Positions 45,176 through 54,544 are shown, counted from the stretch's first letter. The stretch: DNA of 64,000 nt from Lachnospira pectinoschiza (GCF_020564355.1 NZ_JAJCRR010000001.1:62001-126000), one strand, 5' to 3'. Program-made: numbers and translations. The notes: generated by a model from the sequence alone, not told the origin.

Positions 45176-45221
45176 GCCGCAGGCACATATTTCATTATAA
45201 ATATGTGCCTGCGGCATTTTT
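45176..45221. terminator. bidirectional terminator with 17-bp perfect stem
   Basis: GCCGCAGGCACATATTT (45176-45192) / AAATATGTGCCTGCGGC (45199-45215), 6-nt loop, then TTTTTT. It lies between the 44194 gene and the convergent cupin gene. Confidence 0.85.
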
Positions 45222-45258
45222 TGTCTGACGGGGGATAAAACAGCCCTGTTTAACCGTC

Positions 45259-45582
45259 TTATTTTAAAAAGTCCTGACGCATCGGATTAAAGACATCGAC
45301 CAGCTTGCCGTCTTCAAGGGCAGTAACACCGTGTTCAACGTTGGAAGGCATATAGACACTGTCGCCTTTTTTCACAACCTTGGTCTCACCGCCGATTGTA
45401 AATTCAAAGCTGCCTTCTGCCACGTAAGTAATCTGCAAATGTTCATGGTGGTGGAAATTTCCTTTAGAGCCTTTTTTAAATGTAATTTCACACATCATCA
45501 GTTCGTCGGAATAACATAAAATTTTTCTGGTAACACCCGGTTCGCAGTCGGTCGGTGTTACATCTGCATTAAAACGAAACAT
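45259..45582 (-). CDS. single-domain cupin protein
   Basis: A small beta-barrel cupin of 107 aa. Motif 1 with metal ligands is NFHHHEHLQITYVAEG and motif 2 is GDSVYMPSNVEHGVTA. ATG 45582 (MFRFNADVTPTDC) has GGAG 6 nt upstream. Substrate unknown; proteins of this type often bind a small metabolite or sugar. Its leader contains a possible degraded copy of the structured element. Confidence 0.8.
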   Translation of the reverse strand: MFRFNADVTPTDCEPGVTRKILCYSDELMMCEITFKKGSKGNFHHHEHLQITYVAEGSFEFTIGGETKVVKKGDSVYMPSNVEHGVTALEDGKLVDVFNPMRQDFLK

Positions 45583-45599
45583 ACTTATCTCCATTCTGA

Positions 45600-45646
45600 G
45601 AACGCAAATTTGTCAGTAATCTGCGGCGTTCACGGCACAAATTACT
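45600..45646 (-). repeat. possible structured leader element, copy H (upstream of cupin)
   Basis: Read on the minus strand: stem AGTAAT/ATTACT encloses a loop with TTGTGCCGTGAACGC. The loop word GAACGC is complementary to GCGTTC just before AGAATGGAG (the cupin SD). This matches the loop-to-arm plan of copies A-C, but with 6 bp only. Confidence 0.4.
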
Positions 45647-45676
45647 ATTACTTCAATGTACTACAAAATAAGTGGT

Positions 45677-45706
45677 TTGACAAGAGGATTGCGGGGTTAT
45701 TATAAT
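45677..45706 (+). promoter_or_regulatory. promoter of ydcF-like gene
   Basis: TTGACA, 18-nt spacer, TATAAT at 45701-45706. Confidence 0.7.
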
Positions 45707-45735
45707 AAATGGGAAACACAAAAAAGCGATGCTGG

Positions 45736-45753
45736 CAGGCATTAAAATGCCTG
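45736..45753 (+). repeat. CAGGCAT-TAAA-ATGCCTG hairpin (element fragment)
   Basis: A 7-bp hairpin followed by TGGAATGGAG. The segment GGCATTAAAATGCCTG is also the 3' end of structured element copy B (21766-21781). Confidence 0.6.
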
Positions 45754-45769
45754 TGGAATGGAGAATAAT

Positions 45770-46573
45770 ATGTATAAATTGTATTATATATGGCTGGTGC
45801 CTGCGGTATTTTGTCTGGTTTATTATGTCTGCTGTGTGGCATATGCGGGCTTTGCATCATCTTTTATTACGATATGGCCGGTAACGGCAGTCTTTTTTGC
45901 AGGGATTTTTGCGGTGCGTTATGCACAGAATAAAGGTATACTCATACTTCCAATGTGGATAAATGTGCTGTCTGCGGCAGGTTTATTAATACTTATCAGC
46001 TCATTTTGTCTGGTTCAGGCATTAATAACCGTGCAGATGAAGCAGAAACCGGAACCAGACTGTGAATATCTGCTGATTTTAGGCTGCCGCGTGCGGGGAC
46101 TCGAAATTACAAAATCACTCCGTTACAGACTTGATGCGGCACTGGCATATCTGGAACAGAATGAAAAACATAGCAAAGATAATACCCAAAACAAAACGAT
46201 ACGTATTATCGTATCGGGCGGTCAGGGACCGGGAGAGGATATATCCGAAGCACAGGCGATGAAAGACTATCTGTGCGCACATGGCATAGAAGCTTCACGG
46301 ATTTTTATGGAAGCTCAGTCCACGGATACGGAAAAAAACATTGCCTATTCGGCACGTTTTATTCCGGATAAAAATGCGAAAATCGGGGTGGTTTCCAATG
46401 ACTTTCATCTGTTCCGTGCCGGAATGCTTGTCCGTGCGAAGGGTTTTCACAATGTCAGCACGATTGCGGCGCGGTCAGATGAAGTATTGTTTTTAAATTA
46501 CAGAGTACGCGAATATTTCGGTGTATTAAAAGATTTATTTGGTGTAAAATTCTTTCACTTTATCGGAGAATAA
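45770..46573 (+). CDS. YdcF/DUF218-family membrane protein
   Basis: N-terminal helices (about 1-85, three hydrophobic stretches) precede a DUF218 (YdcF/SanA-like) domain: LILGCRVRGLEITKSLRYRL, IIVSGGQGPGEDISEAQAM, SRIFMEAQSTDTEKNIAYS and VVSNDFHLFRA. Proteins of this family are implicated in envelope integrity or vancomycin sensitivity, but the biochemical role is unclear. ATG 45770 has GGAG upstream. Its 3' end overlaps the convergent patatin gene by 39 nt. Confidence 0.82.
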   Translation: MYKLYYIWLVPAVFCLVYYVCCVAYAGFASSFITIWPVTAVFFAGIFAVRYAQNKGILILPMWINVLSAAGLLILISSFCLVQALITVQMKQKPEPDCEYLLILGCRVRGLEITKSLRYRLDAALAYLEQNEKHSKDNTQNKTIRIIVSGGQGPGEDISEAQAMKDYLCAHGIEASRIFMEAQSTDTEKNIAYSARFIPDKNAKIGVVSNDFHLFRAGMLVRAKGFHNVSTIAARSDEVLFLNYRVREYFGVLKDLFGVKFFHFIGE

Positions 46574-47386
46574 CAGACCCTTTGTGTAGCCGTCATGGTA
46601 TAAGGCTTTGATTTTCTCCTTGTCTTTTTCCAGACGTGAAAAGCCGTCGGTGTTATCCGGACGGATTACAATGACCTTCTTTTCCTTTTCAAGCTGTTCG
46701 AGCTTCTTTAAAGAACGGTTGTAGCAGTCAGCACGGGAAAGGAGGTCTTTTCCGAGTTCCGGATACTTCCAGAAAGCATGCGCCAGAGCCTTTGTGGTGG
46801 CGCCGGTTTTCTTTTTGTATCCCTTCTGGCGGGTTAAGACGACAACAACGCGGTCACAGCCGTCTGCGAAAGCCCGCTCATACGGAATCGAATCGCTCAA
46901 TCCGCCGTCTAAGTACGGAGTATCATTTAAGTAAATATATGGGAAAAGGGCAGGGAGCGCACACGTTGCCTGAAGCAGCTTGTTGGTGCGGTCCTCGGTT
47001 GTATAGCGCATATATTCCGGTTTTCCGGTTAAAACATTGGTAACGACTGCGTAAAATTCGCCGTCCCACGCATTAAAGGTATCGTAGTCAAACGGAACCA
47101 GTTTATTCGGAATCGTGTCATAGGCAAATTCCAGTCCATAGACACTTCGGTTTGTCTTATCGGTCATATTGTGCATACTCATGTAGCGTTTATCGTCACG
47201 GTAATCTAAAAGAATCTGTAAATTTCTTCTTTTTTGTCTGGAAGCGTAGGAAACACCGTAGGCTGCACCGGCAGATACACCAATCATATAATCCGGCATA
47301 ATATCCCGATCTAAAAATGCATCCATAACACCGCAGGAAAAAATTGTGCGGAATGCGCCGCCCTCAAATACAATTCCAGTTTTCAT
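46535..47386 (-). CDS. patatin-like phospholipase
   Basis: A cytosolic lipid acyl hydrolase with a Ser-Asp dyad. The oxyanion loop is FEGGAFRTIFSCGVMDAF, the nucleophile is Ser38 in GVSAG and the Asp partner is in YLDGGLSDSIP. ATG 47386 follows SD AAATGAGGACAATT. 283 residues resembles the YjjU-type bacterial patatins. A CTGTAATT/AATTACAG hairpin lies upstream (47443-47463). Its substrate is unknown. Confidence 0.87.
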   Translation of the reverse strand: MKTGIVFEGGAFRTIFSCGVMDAFLDRDIMPDYMIGVSAGAAYGVSYASRQKRRNLQILLDYRDDKRYMSMHNMTDKTNRSVYGLEFAYDTIPNKLVPFDYDTFNAWDGEFYAVVTNVLTGKPEYMRYTTEDRTNKLLQATCALPALFPYIYLNDTPYLDGGLSDSIPYERAFADGCDRVVVVLTRQKGYKKKTGATTKALAHAFWKYPELGKDLLSRADCYNRSLKKLEQLEKEKKVIVIRPDNTDGFSRLEKDKEKIKALYHDGYTKGLLFSDKVKEFYTK

Positions 47387-47548
47387 AATTGTCCTCATTT
47401 CTAAATGAATTTATTGTAATGTTTTTTGCCATCAAGCTGTAATTCCTGAAATTACAGTAACATTTTAGTACATTTGATGTGAAATTTCCATATGAAAATA
47501 CAGATAAATATGATATGATGATGTAAAAGTTGAAAGAATGAGGAAACT

Positions 47549-48367
47549 ATGACACAGGAGATAAGGACACGCCTGCTTTTGATGGCAGATGCACAGTACG
47601 GGAGTTTTTCCAAAAGTCTGATTCCCGAATGTAAGCCGCTGTTAGGTGTGCGGCTTCCGGCACTTAGAAAAATGGCGCAGGAATTTGTAAAAAATAAAGA
47701 ATGGAAAGAACTCGTACAAACAGACGGCGCAGACGATGTTTATTTTGAAGAAGCCATGCTGCGCGGTATGCTGATCGGTTACGGTACGGCAAAAGAGCAG
47801 GACAATGAAGAAGCAATGCGGATGTTTGATAAATTTGTGCCGTTTGTTGATAACTGGTCGGTGTGCGACAGCTTTTGTAACAGCATGACAATTGTTTCGG
47901 CATACCGGGAAGAATGGTGGGAACATTTACAATCCTTTTTAGCTTCCCAAAAAGAATTTGAAGTGCGCCTGTCTTTGGTCTTATTGCTGTCGCAGTTTTT
48001 AAAATGGGACGATGCGGGCAGAAAAATCCCCCGCAGGCGCGTGATTACAGAGGCGGATATTATGCAGAATATTGCATGGAAATCAAAAAAACAGGCACAG
48101 AATGACAGCCCGGAGGATTCAGGCAATCCATATCTGGAAAAAATTTTTTCAGTGCTTGACAGACCGTTTACACAGGGGTATTATGCACAAATGGCGGCGG
48201 CGTGGCTGACGGCGGAATGTTTTGTCATGTTTCCGGCACAGACCATGCGGTTTCTTATAAAATCCGGCATGGATGATTTTACATATAATAAGGCACTGTC
48301 TAAAATATGTGAATCCAGAAATCCGGCGCCGGAAGTAAAGGCACGGATAAAGAGCATGAAAAGATGA
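47549..48367 (+). CDS. DNA alkylation repair protein, AlkD-like
   Basis: A HEAT-like-repeat DNA glycosylase family protein of 272 aa. The catalytic-region motif FVDNWSVCDSFC carries Trp103 and Asp107, equivalent in spacing to the Trp/Asp pair of B. cereus AlkD. VYFEEAMLRGMLIGYG and NPAPEVKARIKSMKR are also typical. It would remove N3- or N7-alkylated purines. Start ATG follows AATGAGGAAACT. It lies just before the pantothenate/CoA genes without functional link. Confidence 0.85.
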   Translation: MTQEIRTRLLLMADAQYGSFSKSLIPECKPLLGVRLPALRKMAQEFVKNKEWKELVQTDGADDVYFEEAMLRGMLIGYGTAKEQDNEEAMRMFDKFVPFVDNWSVCDSFCNSMTIVSAYREEWWEHLQSFLASQKEFEVRLSLVLLLSQFLKWDDAGRKIPRRRVITEADIMQNIAWKSKKQAQNDSPEDSGNPYLEKIFSVLDRPFTQGYYAQMAAAWLTAECFVMFPAQTMRFLIKSGMDDFTYNKALSKICESRNPAPEVKARIKSMKR

Positions 48368-48391
48368 TGTAAAAAGGAAATGGAGAAAAAG

Positions 48392-49033
48392 ATGAGGACA
48401 TCAACGACAAAAACAAAAGATATGGTAACAACGGCAATGTTTGTGGCAATTATTCTTGCAATGTCGTTTGTGCCGTATTTAGGCTATATCCCGCTGGGAT
48501 TTATGAATGCAACAATTATTCACGTTCCGGTTATTATCGGAGCGATACTGTTAGGACCAGCGCGCGGTGCATTTTTAGGCGGTATTTTCGGACTAACCAG
48601 CATGATTAACAACACATTTAACCCGAACCTGACTTCTTTCGTATTTTCACCGTTTTACAGCCTTGGAAATGTGCATGGAAATTTTAAGAGTCTGATGATC
48701 TGCTTTGTGCCGAGAATTCTGATTGGCGTTGTGGCATATTATGTATATACAGGGATTGTAAAGCTTGTAAAGAAGAAGAAAAACGACGGAAAAGGCAGTG
48801 CTGCTGCACTGGCGGCAGCCGGTGCGGCAGGAGCGCTTACGAATACACTGCTTGTTATGAACGGCATTTACTTTTTGTTTGGAAGCAGTTATGCCAATGC
48901 AAAGGGAATTGCGACAGATGCCCTGTACGGTGTGATTCTTGGTGTGATCGGAACACAGGGCGTACCGGAAGCGATTGTGGCGGCGGTGCTGACTGCGGCA
49001 ATCGGAAAAGCACTGCTTCATATCAGACGGTAA
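48392..49033 (+). CDS. ECF transporter S component, probable pantothenate (PanT-like)
   Basis: A six-helix substrate-binding membrane subunit of an energy-coupling-factor vitamin transporter. The sequence has the typical MVTTAMFVAIILAMSFVPYLGY start and ARGAFLGGIFGLTSMI loop, with a basic linker KKKKNDGKG in mid-protein. ATG 48392 (GGAG 7 nt upstream) is preferred to 48380. Specificity is inferred from context: coaX and coaBC follow at once, so the likely substrate is pantothenate. The shared ECF ATPase and T subunits are elsewhere. Confidence 0.82.
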   Translation: MRTSTTKTKDMVTTAMFVAIILAMSFVPYLGYIPLGFMNATIIHVPVIIGAILLGPARGAFLGGIFGLTSMINNTFNPNLTSFVFSPFYSLGNVHGNFKSLMICFVPRILIGVVAYYVYTGIVKLVKKKKNDGKGSAAALAAAGAAGALTNTLLVMNGIYFLFGSSYANAKGIATDALYGVILGVIGTQGVPEAIVAAVLTAAIGKALLHIRR

Positions 49034-49077
49034 TAGAAATGTTGATATTTTAAGAAATAAAACAAAAGGAAAAGAAA

Positions 49078-49890
49078 ATGAAAAGACAAAATCAAAAAGG
49101 CATGATTCTTGCGATTGATATGGGGAATACTAATATTGTAATCGGCTGTGTAGATGATGAAAAGATTTATTTTGAAGAACGGCTCTGTACGGATTATTCA
49201 AAGACGGAATTAGAATATGCAATCGGTTTTAAGACCGTTTTGGAGTTATATAATATTGAAAGTGAACAGATTCACGGTGCAATCATTTCATCGGTCGTAC
49301 CGCAGCTTGTAAACGTTATCAAGTCGGCAGTTGAAAAAATCATCGGCATTACGCCGCTAATTGTAGGACCGGGTGTGAAGACGGGATTGAATCTGTTAAT
49401 GGATCAGCCAAAGCAGGTCGGTACGGATATGGTTGTAGATGCAGTTGCGGCTATTCACGAATATGGTGCACCGGTGCTGATTATTGATGTGGGAACGGCA
49501 ACGACCATCAGTGCGGTTGACGACAAGAAAAATTATGTGGGAGGTGCGATTCTTCCGGGTATCCGCGTATCGGTGGATTCACTGGTATCCCGGACAGCAC
49601 AGCTTCCGCGAATCAGTCTGGAAGCTCCAAAATCCGTGATTGGAAAGAATACGATTGCGTGTATGCAGAGCGGTGCAGTTTACGGGAATGCAAGCTGTAT
49701 CGACGGCATGGTTGACAGAATCCGTGAAGAACTGTGCAAAATGACGGGTGCAGAACAGGAACAGGTCAAAGTCATTGCAACCGGCGGACTGGCAAGGGTG
49801 ATCGTGCCATACTGCCACAATGAAATTATATTAGATGATAAACTGCTTTTAAAAGGTTTAAAAATCATTTACGATAAAAATGTGGAATAG
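49078..49890 (+). CDS. coaX: type III pantothenate kinase
   Basis: Phosphorylates pantothenate, the first step of CoA synthesis (ASKHA fold). The phosphate-binding motif is LAIDMGNTNIVIG. GTDMVVDAVAA and VIDVG-type IIDVGTATTISAVD carry catalytic Asp residues, and GGAILPGIRVSVDSL is conserved. 270 residues is slightly long because of an N-terminal MKRQNQKG extension; Met9 is an alternative start. It lies between the S component and coaBC, giving an uptake-to-CoA module. Confidence 0.94.
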   Translation: MKRQNQKGMILAIDMGNTNIVIGCVDDEKIYFEERLCTDYSKTELEYAIGFKTVLELYNIESEQIHGAIISSVVPQLVNVIKSAVEKIIGITPLIVGPGVKTGLNLLMDQPKQVGTDMVVDAVAAIHEYGAPVLIIDVGTATTISAVDDKKNYVGGAILPGIRVSVDSLVSRTAQLPRISLEAPKSVIGKNTIACMQSGAVYGNASCIDGMVDRIREELCKMTGAEQEQVKVIATGGLARVIVPYCHNEIILDDKLLLKGLKIIYDKNVE

Positions 49891-49899
49891 GAGAGGACT

Positions 49900-51111
49900 A
49901 TGTTAAAAGGGAAAAACGTACTGCTTGGCGTAACCGGCAGTATTGCAGCGTATAAAATTGCGACACTTGCCAGCAGCTTAAAAAAGCTGGAATGTAATGT
50001 AGATGTCATGATGACACAGAATGCGACCAATTTTATCAATCCGATTACATTTGAATCTTTAACCGGTAATAAATGTGTTGTCGATACATTTGACAGAAAT
50101 TTCCAGTTTCAGGTAGAGCATGTATCCCTTGCAAAAAAGGCGGATATTGTGATGATTGCACCGGCGAGTGCCAACGTGATTGGCAAGCTGGCATCGGGAA
50201 TTGCAGATGATATGCTGACAACGACATTTATGGCGTGTACATGCAAAAAAATTGTCGTTCCGGCAATGAATACCAACATGTATTACAATCCGATTCTACA
50301 GGATAATATTGCAAAGTTAAAAAGGTTTGGCATCGAAGTGTTAGAACCGGCAAGCGGGTATCTTGCGTGCGGTGATACAGGTGCGGGAAAAATGCCGGAG
50401 CCGTCTGAACTGCTTGAATACATTTTACGCGATATTGCCCTGACAAAGGATATGAAAGGATACCGCGTGTGCATTACCGCAGGTCCGACACAGGAAGCGA
50501 TTGACCCGGTGCGCTACATTTCCAACCATTCAACAGGAAAAATGGGATATGCGCTGGCGAAAAATGCGATGCTGCGCGGGGCAGAGGTGACACTGATTGC
50601 AGGTCCGACCAACCTTCCTGACGTGCCGTTTGTTAAAATGGTGCATATTACATCGGCACAGGATATGTATGAAGCGGTTACAGAGGCGGCAAAGGAATCA
50701 GACATTATTGTAAAAGCGGCAGCAGTTGCGGATTACAGGCCGGCATCAGTCAGTGATGAAAAAATCAAGAAAAGCGACGGAGAGATGAGCATTGCCTTGG
50801 AGCGGACAAAGGATATTATCGGAACGCTCGGAGCGATGGAAAACAAACCGTTTTTGTGCGGATTTTCAATGGAAACACAGAATGTACTGGAAAATTCCAG
50901 AAAGAAGCTGGAAAAGAAAAATCTGGATATGGTGATTGCCAACAATCTGAAAGTAGACGGTGCAGGATTTGGAACGGATACAAACGTGATTACGATGATT
51001 ACAAAGACGGATTGTACGGAATTTCCGAAAATGAGTAAATTTGAAGTGGCAGGCTGTATTTTTGATGCGATTATAAAGAATATGAAAGCACGGAGAACAG
51101 ACGAAAAATAA
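49900..51111 (+). CDS. coaBC: phosphopantothenoylcysteine synthetase/decarboxylase
   Basis: A bifunctional CoA enzyme. The N-terminal CoaC flavoprotein domain has GVTGSIAAYK, catalytic His in VEHVSLAK, substrate clamp PAMNTNMYYN and the Cys of GYLACGDTGAGKMPEP. The C-terminal CoaB domain has ITAGPTQEAIDPVRYISN and KAAAVADYRP. 403 residues, complete. Only 9 nt after coaX, with SD AGGAGAG. Confidence 0.95.
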   Translation: MLKGKNVLLGVTGSIAAYKIATLASSLKKLECNVDVMMTQNATNFINPITFESLTGNKCVVDTFDRNFQFQVEHVSLAKKADIVMIAPASANVIGKLASGIADDMLTTTFMACTCKKIVVPAMNTNMYYNPILQDNIAKLKRFGIEVLEPASGYLACGDTGAGKMPEPSELLEYILRDIALTKDMKGYRVCITAGPTQEAIDPVRYISNHSTGKMGYALAKNAMLRGAEVTLIAGPTNLPDVPFVKMVHITSAQDMYEAVTEAAKESDIIVKAAAVADYRPASVSDEKIKKSDGEMSIALERTKDIIGTLGAMENKPFLCGFSMETQNVLENSRKKLEKKNLDMVIANNLKVDGAGFGTDTNVITMITKTDCTEFPKMSKFEVAGCIFDAIIKNMKARRTDEK

Positions 51112-51133
51112 AATATCAGGAAAAGAGGAATTT

Positions 51134-52822
51134 ATGAGCAAAAAAGCAAAATTACTTACAGGGATGTTATCAGTGGCGGCAGTGCTGCTGGTTGCATTTG
51201 CCTATTATTATGTGGTGCTTCCGCCAATCAATATCCATGCACCGGGCTTCTGGATATTTGTCATTGTGCTGGCGGCGGTATTTACGGGTGTTGTCGGGCT
51301 TTGCAGTATGACAATGACAGAATACTACAAGGAATGGGCAGGCAGACAGTGGAAGCAGTCAAAGCCTGAATTTAAGAGCAAAAAGGCAGAACGTTTTTTC
51401 TATTTATGTGCGGTACTTACAGCGGCACTGGTTGTTATTTTTCTAATAGGCGGACTGCTGTCATCTGAAATTGTCAATGCTTCGGCTTACCAGAAACTGT
51501 TAAATGTGGAAACCAGAAGCTTTACCGATGATATTCATGAGGTGTCCTATGACCAGATTCCGGTGCTGGATAAAGATTCGGCAACGACCATAGGCAACCG
51601 TGTTATGGGAACAATGGTGGATATGGTTTCCCAGTTTGAAGTCAGCGATATGTATACACAGATTAACTATCAGAATAAGCCGGTGCGTGTGACACCGCTT
51701 CAGTACGGCAGCCTGATTAAATGGTTTACCAATCACAGTGATGGAATTCCTGCGTATATCCGTATTGATATGACGACACAGGAAGCGGAGTGCGTGCGTC
51801 TGGAGCAGAAAATCCGTTATTCGATGAGCGACCATTTTGGCAGAAACATTTACAGACATCTGAGGTTTGCGTATCCGACCTATATGTTTGATGACATCAG
51901 CTTTGAAATTGATGAGAGCGGTACACCTTATTGGATTTGTCCGGTGAAAAAATATAATATCGGACTGTTTGGCGGTGTGACGATTGGCAGGGTGGTGCTT
52001 TGTAATGCAGTCACCGGGGAAATGACGGATTATGCCGTGGAAGATGTTCCGCAGTGGGTAGACCGTGTGTATTCGGCAGATATGCTTATTTCGCTGTATG
52101 ATTACCACGGTACGTTAAAGCACGGTTATTTTAACAGTGTGTTAAGCCAGAAGGATTGTCTGGTAACGACAGACGGCTATAATTATATTGCACTGGACGA
52201 TGATGTGTGGGTGTATACAGGAATTACCTCAGTCGGACAGGATAAATCCAATGTGGGCTTTGTGCTGATGAACCAGCGGACAATGGAAACGCGCTATTAT
52301 GTGATTTCCGGTGCAGAGGAAAATTCGGCGATGTCTTCGGCAGAGGGAAAGGTCCAGCATTTAGGATACAAGGCGACATTTCCACTGCTTATTAATGTGG
52401 GCGGACAGCCGACATATTTTATGGCATTAAAGGACAGCTCGGGACTGGTAAAATCTTATGCCATGCTTAATATTGAAAAATATCAGACGGTGGCAATCGG
52501 CGATTCAGTCAATGAGTGTGAGAAAAATTACCGTCAGCTGATGGTAGACAGCGGCATTGTAGATGAAGCTGAATCAGAAATGAAAAAGGAAAGCAGGCAG
52601 ATAACCGGTAGAATCGATAAAATGGTGCAGACGGTATTGGACGGCAATTCGCATTTTTATATACTCTTAGAGGGTCAGTCGCGTATCTTTGATGTGCCGT
52701 TATCGGATAATGCGGATATTGTACGGTACAATACAGGCGATACTGTTACATTTTCATATCATGAAAACGAGTCATTAAATGAAGTGACGAAGGTGGAAGC
52801 CGCACAGCAGACCGTGCAGTAA
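51134..52822 (+). CDS. large membrane-anchored hypothetical protein, 562 aa
   Basis: Three hydrophobic helices near the N-terminus (about 8-28, 35-58 and 94-114) are followed by an ~440-residue domain. That domain contains segments such as TYMFDDISFEIDESGTPYW, IGLFGGVTIGRVVLCNAVTGE and WVDRVYSADMLISLYDYHG, and near the end IFDVPLSDNADIVRYNTGD, which may be an OB- or barrel-like fold. Family not recognised. It is 22 nt after coaBC and followed by a terminator, so it is co-transcribed with the CoA genes. Confidence 0.6.
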   Translation: MSKKAKLLTGMLSVAAVLLVAFAYYYVVLPPINIHAPGFWIFVIVLAAVFTGVVGLCSMTMTEYYKEWAGRQWKQSKPEFKSKKAERFFYLCAVLTAALVVIFLIGGLLSSEIVNASAYQKLLNVETRSFTDDIHEVSYDQIPVLDKDSATTIGNRVMGTMVDMVSQFEVSDMYTQINYQNKPVRVTPLQYGSLIKWFTNHSDGIPAYIRIDMTTQEAECVRLEQKIRYSMSDHFGRNIYRHLRFAYPTYMFDDISFEIDESGTPYWICPVKKYNIGLFGGVTIGRVVLCNAVTGEMTDYAVEDVPQWVDRVYSADMLISLYDYHGTLKHGYFNSVLSQKDCLVTTDGYNYIALDDDVWVYTGITSVGQDKSNVGFVLMNQRTMETRYYVISGAEENSAMSSAEGKVQHLGYKATFPLLINVGGQPTYFMALKDSSGLVKSYAMLNIEKYQTVAIGDSVNECEKNYRQLMVDSGIVDEAESEMKKESRQITGRIDKMVQTVLDGNSHFYILLEGQSRIFDVPLSDNADIVRYNTGDTVTFSYHENESLNEVTKVEAAQQTVQ

Positions 52823-52847
52823 AGAGGAAAAATCAAAAAAATAGTGG

Positions 52848-52895
52848 AAAAGTGTCTTTTGTATACAGGAGAGTGTGTATAAAAGGCACTTTTTT
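52848..52895 (+). terminator. terminator after 51134 gene
   Basis: Stem of AAGTG-CTTTT-TATAC against GTATA-AAG-CACTT with small bulges, then TTTTTT. Confidence 0.75.
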
Positions 52896-53267
52896 AAAAC
52901 AACTTAGAATTAAGGAGTAGTATATAAAGAATAAATAACACATATTTTAAATAATTAAACAAAATTTATAATAATAATTGCAATCTGAATAGAATTGTGA
53001 TATTCTTCTAATAGAATATATTCTAAAAATAAAACCGCAAACAACGGTTGATTTCTAAAACTTGAAATTTTGATTAAGGTTTTATCTGCGTTTTAGGGAT
53101 GAAATTTTGATTAGAACGGATAGTTTATCCCAAGTAGTATTTTCTATTGACATTTTTATGGGTTCATCTGTTTAATATCCCTTAAAATCCAAAAAGATTT
53201 AGAAAATTCATGAAAATCCTTGCCGGCAGTTCAAGTAGTCTATTATAATAAAAGAAAGGAAGAAAGC
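52896..53267. other. AT-rich gene-free stretch with direct repeat
   Basis: Strongly AT-rich, with no gene seen. TGAAATTTTGATTA occurs at 53063-53076 and 53100-53113 (37 bp apart). A TTGACA near 53150 may be the -35 of the Rpn gene, but its -10 spacing is poor. Confidence 0.5.
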
Positions 53268-54275
53268 ATGGTAAATACACCTTACGATGATGTGTTCCGT
53301 ACCCTGTTAACGGATTGTACGGCACTGATTATACCGGTTGTAAATGAACTGTTTCACACAAGTTACACCGGAAAAGAAACAATACATCTGCTTCAAAACG
53401 AGCACTTTATAAAGCTGCCGGACGGCAGTGAACAGGAGCGCATTACGGATTCCAGCTTTGAAATCCTCGGTAGAGAAAGAAAGCGTTATCATGTTGAGTG
53501 CCAGAGCACGGAAGACGGAAGCATGATAGTACGTATGTTTGAGTATGATACACAGCTTGCACTGGAAAACAGAGAAGTTACAGCGGGTGCACTGGTAGTT
53601 CATTTTCCTGATTCCGCAATCGTAGCCCTGCGCCATACGAAAAATACGCCGGAGGTGATGACGGTAATGATACGCACACCGGGCGGGGAAGTATCGTATG
53701 CTGTTCCGGTATTAAAAGTCAGACAGTATACAGTAGAAGAAATCTTTGAGAAAAAGCTGTACTTTCTGATACCGTTTCATATTTTTGTTTATGAAAAGAG
53801 TTTTAAAGAACTGGAAGAAAACAGCGAAAAATTAGCGAAGCTGGAAGAGGAATATACAGCAATAGTAAACCGTCTGGAAGAAGACCGTAAGAACGGTGAT
53901 TTAAACGAATACGAAAAGGTTACAATTCTTGAAATGTCAGATACAGTAATAAAACATCTGGCGGCAAAATATGAAAAGGTCAGGAAAGGAGTTGGAGAGA
54001 GTATGGGTGGAAAAGTATTAGAGTATGAAGCAAAGGATATATTAAACCGCGGTCGTGCCGAAGGATATCTGGAGGGAGAAGCCTGTGGACGCCGCGAGGG
54101 GCGTGATGAAGGACGTGCCGAAGGCGAAATCACTGGAATGAAAAAAGCCAAAATACAGTTAGCCGCAAAATTATTGCAGGCAGGGAACAGCGTTGCATAT
54201 GTGGCAGACCTGACGGAACTGCCGGAAGAAACGGTGCAAAAGTTGTCGCAGGCAGTCGAGCGTGAAGATGAATAG
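53268..54275 (+). CDS. Rpn family (PD-(D/E)XK) recombination-promoting nuclease
   Basis: A PD-(D/E)XK nuclease of the Rpn/transposase_31-like family. N-terminal MVNTPYDDVFRTLLTDC, catalytic core DSSFEILGRERKRYHVECQS (Asp...Glu-x-Gln form), central helical linker, and the family's characteristic charged C-terminal region with RAEGYLEGEACGRREGRDEG-type repeats, then LLQAGNSVAYVADLTELPEE. ATG 53268 follows AAAGGAAG. Such genes are often multi-copy and mobile-element-like. Flanking DNA is AT-rich and a GGCGGCTT/AAGCCGCC hairpin follows at 54304-54333. Confidence 0.82.
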   Translation: MVNTPYDDVFRTLLTDCTALIIPVVNELFHTSYTGKETIHLLQNEHFIKLPDGSEQERITDSSFEILGRERKRYHVECQSTEDGSMIVRMFEYDTQLALENREVTAGALVVHFPDSAIVALRHTKNTPEVMTVMIRTPGGEVSYAVPVLKVRQYTVEEIFEKKLYFLIPFHIFVYEKSFKELEENSEKLAKLEEEYTAIVNRLEEDRKNGDLNEYEKVTILEMSDTVIKHLAAKYEKVRKGVGESMGGKVLEYEAKDILNRGRAEGYLEGEACGRREGRDEGRAEGEITGMKKAKIQLAAKLLQAGNSVAYVADLTELPEETVQKLSQAVEREDE

Positions 54276-54434
54276 GAAAAATAAAGCATTTTATCAAAGT
54301 AACAGGCGGCTTATCTGAAACAAAAAAGCCGCCCAACTCTTAAATCTCTATTTTCCTAGTATCAAAGTAGGGATTTTGCAAAAACAGTCTGGAAAAATCT
54401 CATTTTAAACAATAAAATTTATCAATAAGACTTT

Positions 54435-54456
54435 TTTGTTGCACTTGCGCAACAAA
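54435..54456. promoter_or_regulatory. palindromic operator candidate 1
   Basis: TTTGTTGC-ACTTGC-GCAACAAA, perfect 8-bp arms. Confidence 0.6.
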
Positions 54457-54513
54457 TTGGGAAAGCAGGAAATCAAAGGGATTGTTAAAGAAAACAGGTA
54501 AAAAATACCGTTG

Positions 54514-54535
54514 TTTGTTGCAGGTTTGCAACAAA
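54514..54535. promoter_or_regulatory. palindromic operator candidate 2
   Basis: TTTGTTGC-AGGTTT-GCAACAAA. Arms are identical to site 1 and centres are 79 bp apart. It ends 9 bp before the -35 box. Confidence 0.65.
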
Positions 54536-54544
54536 AATGTCTGC

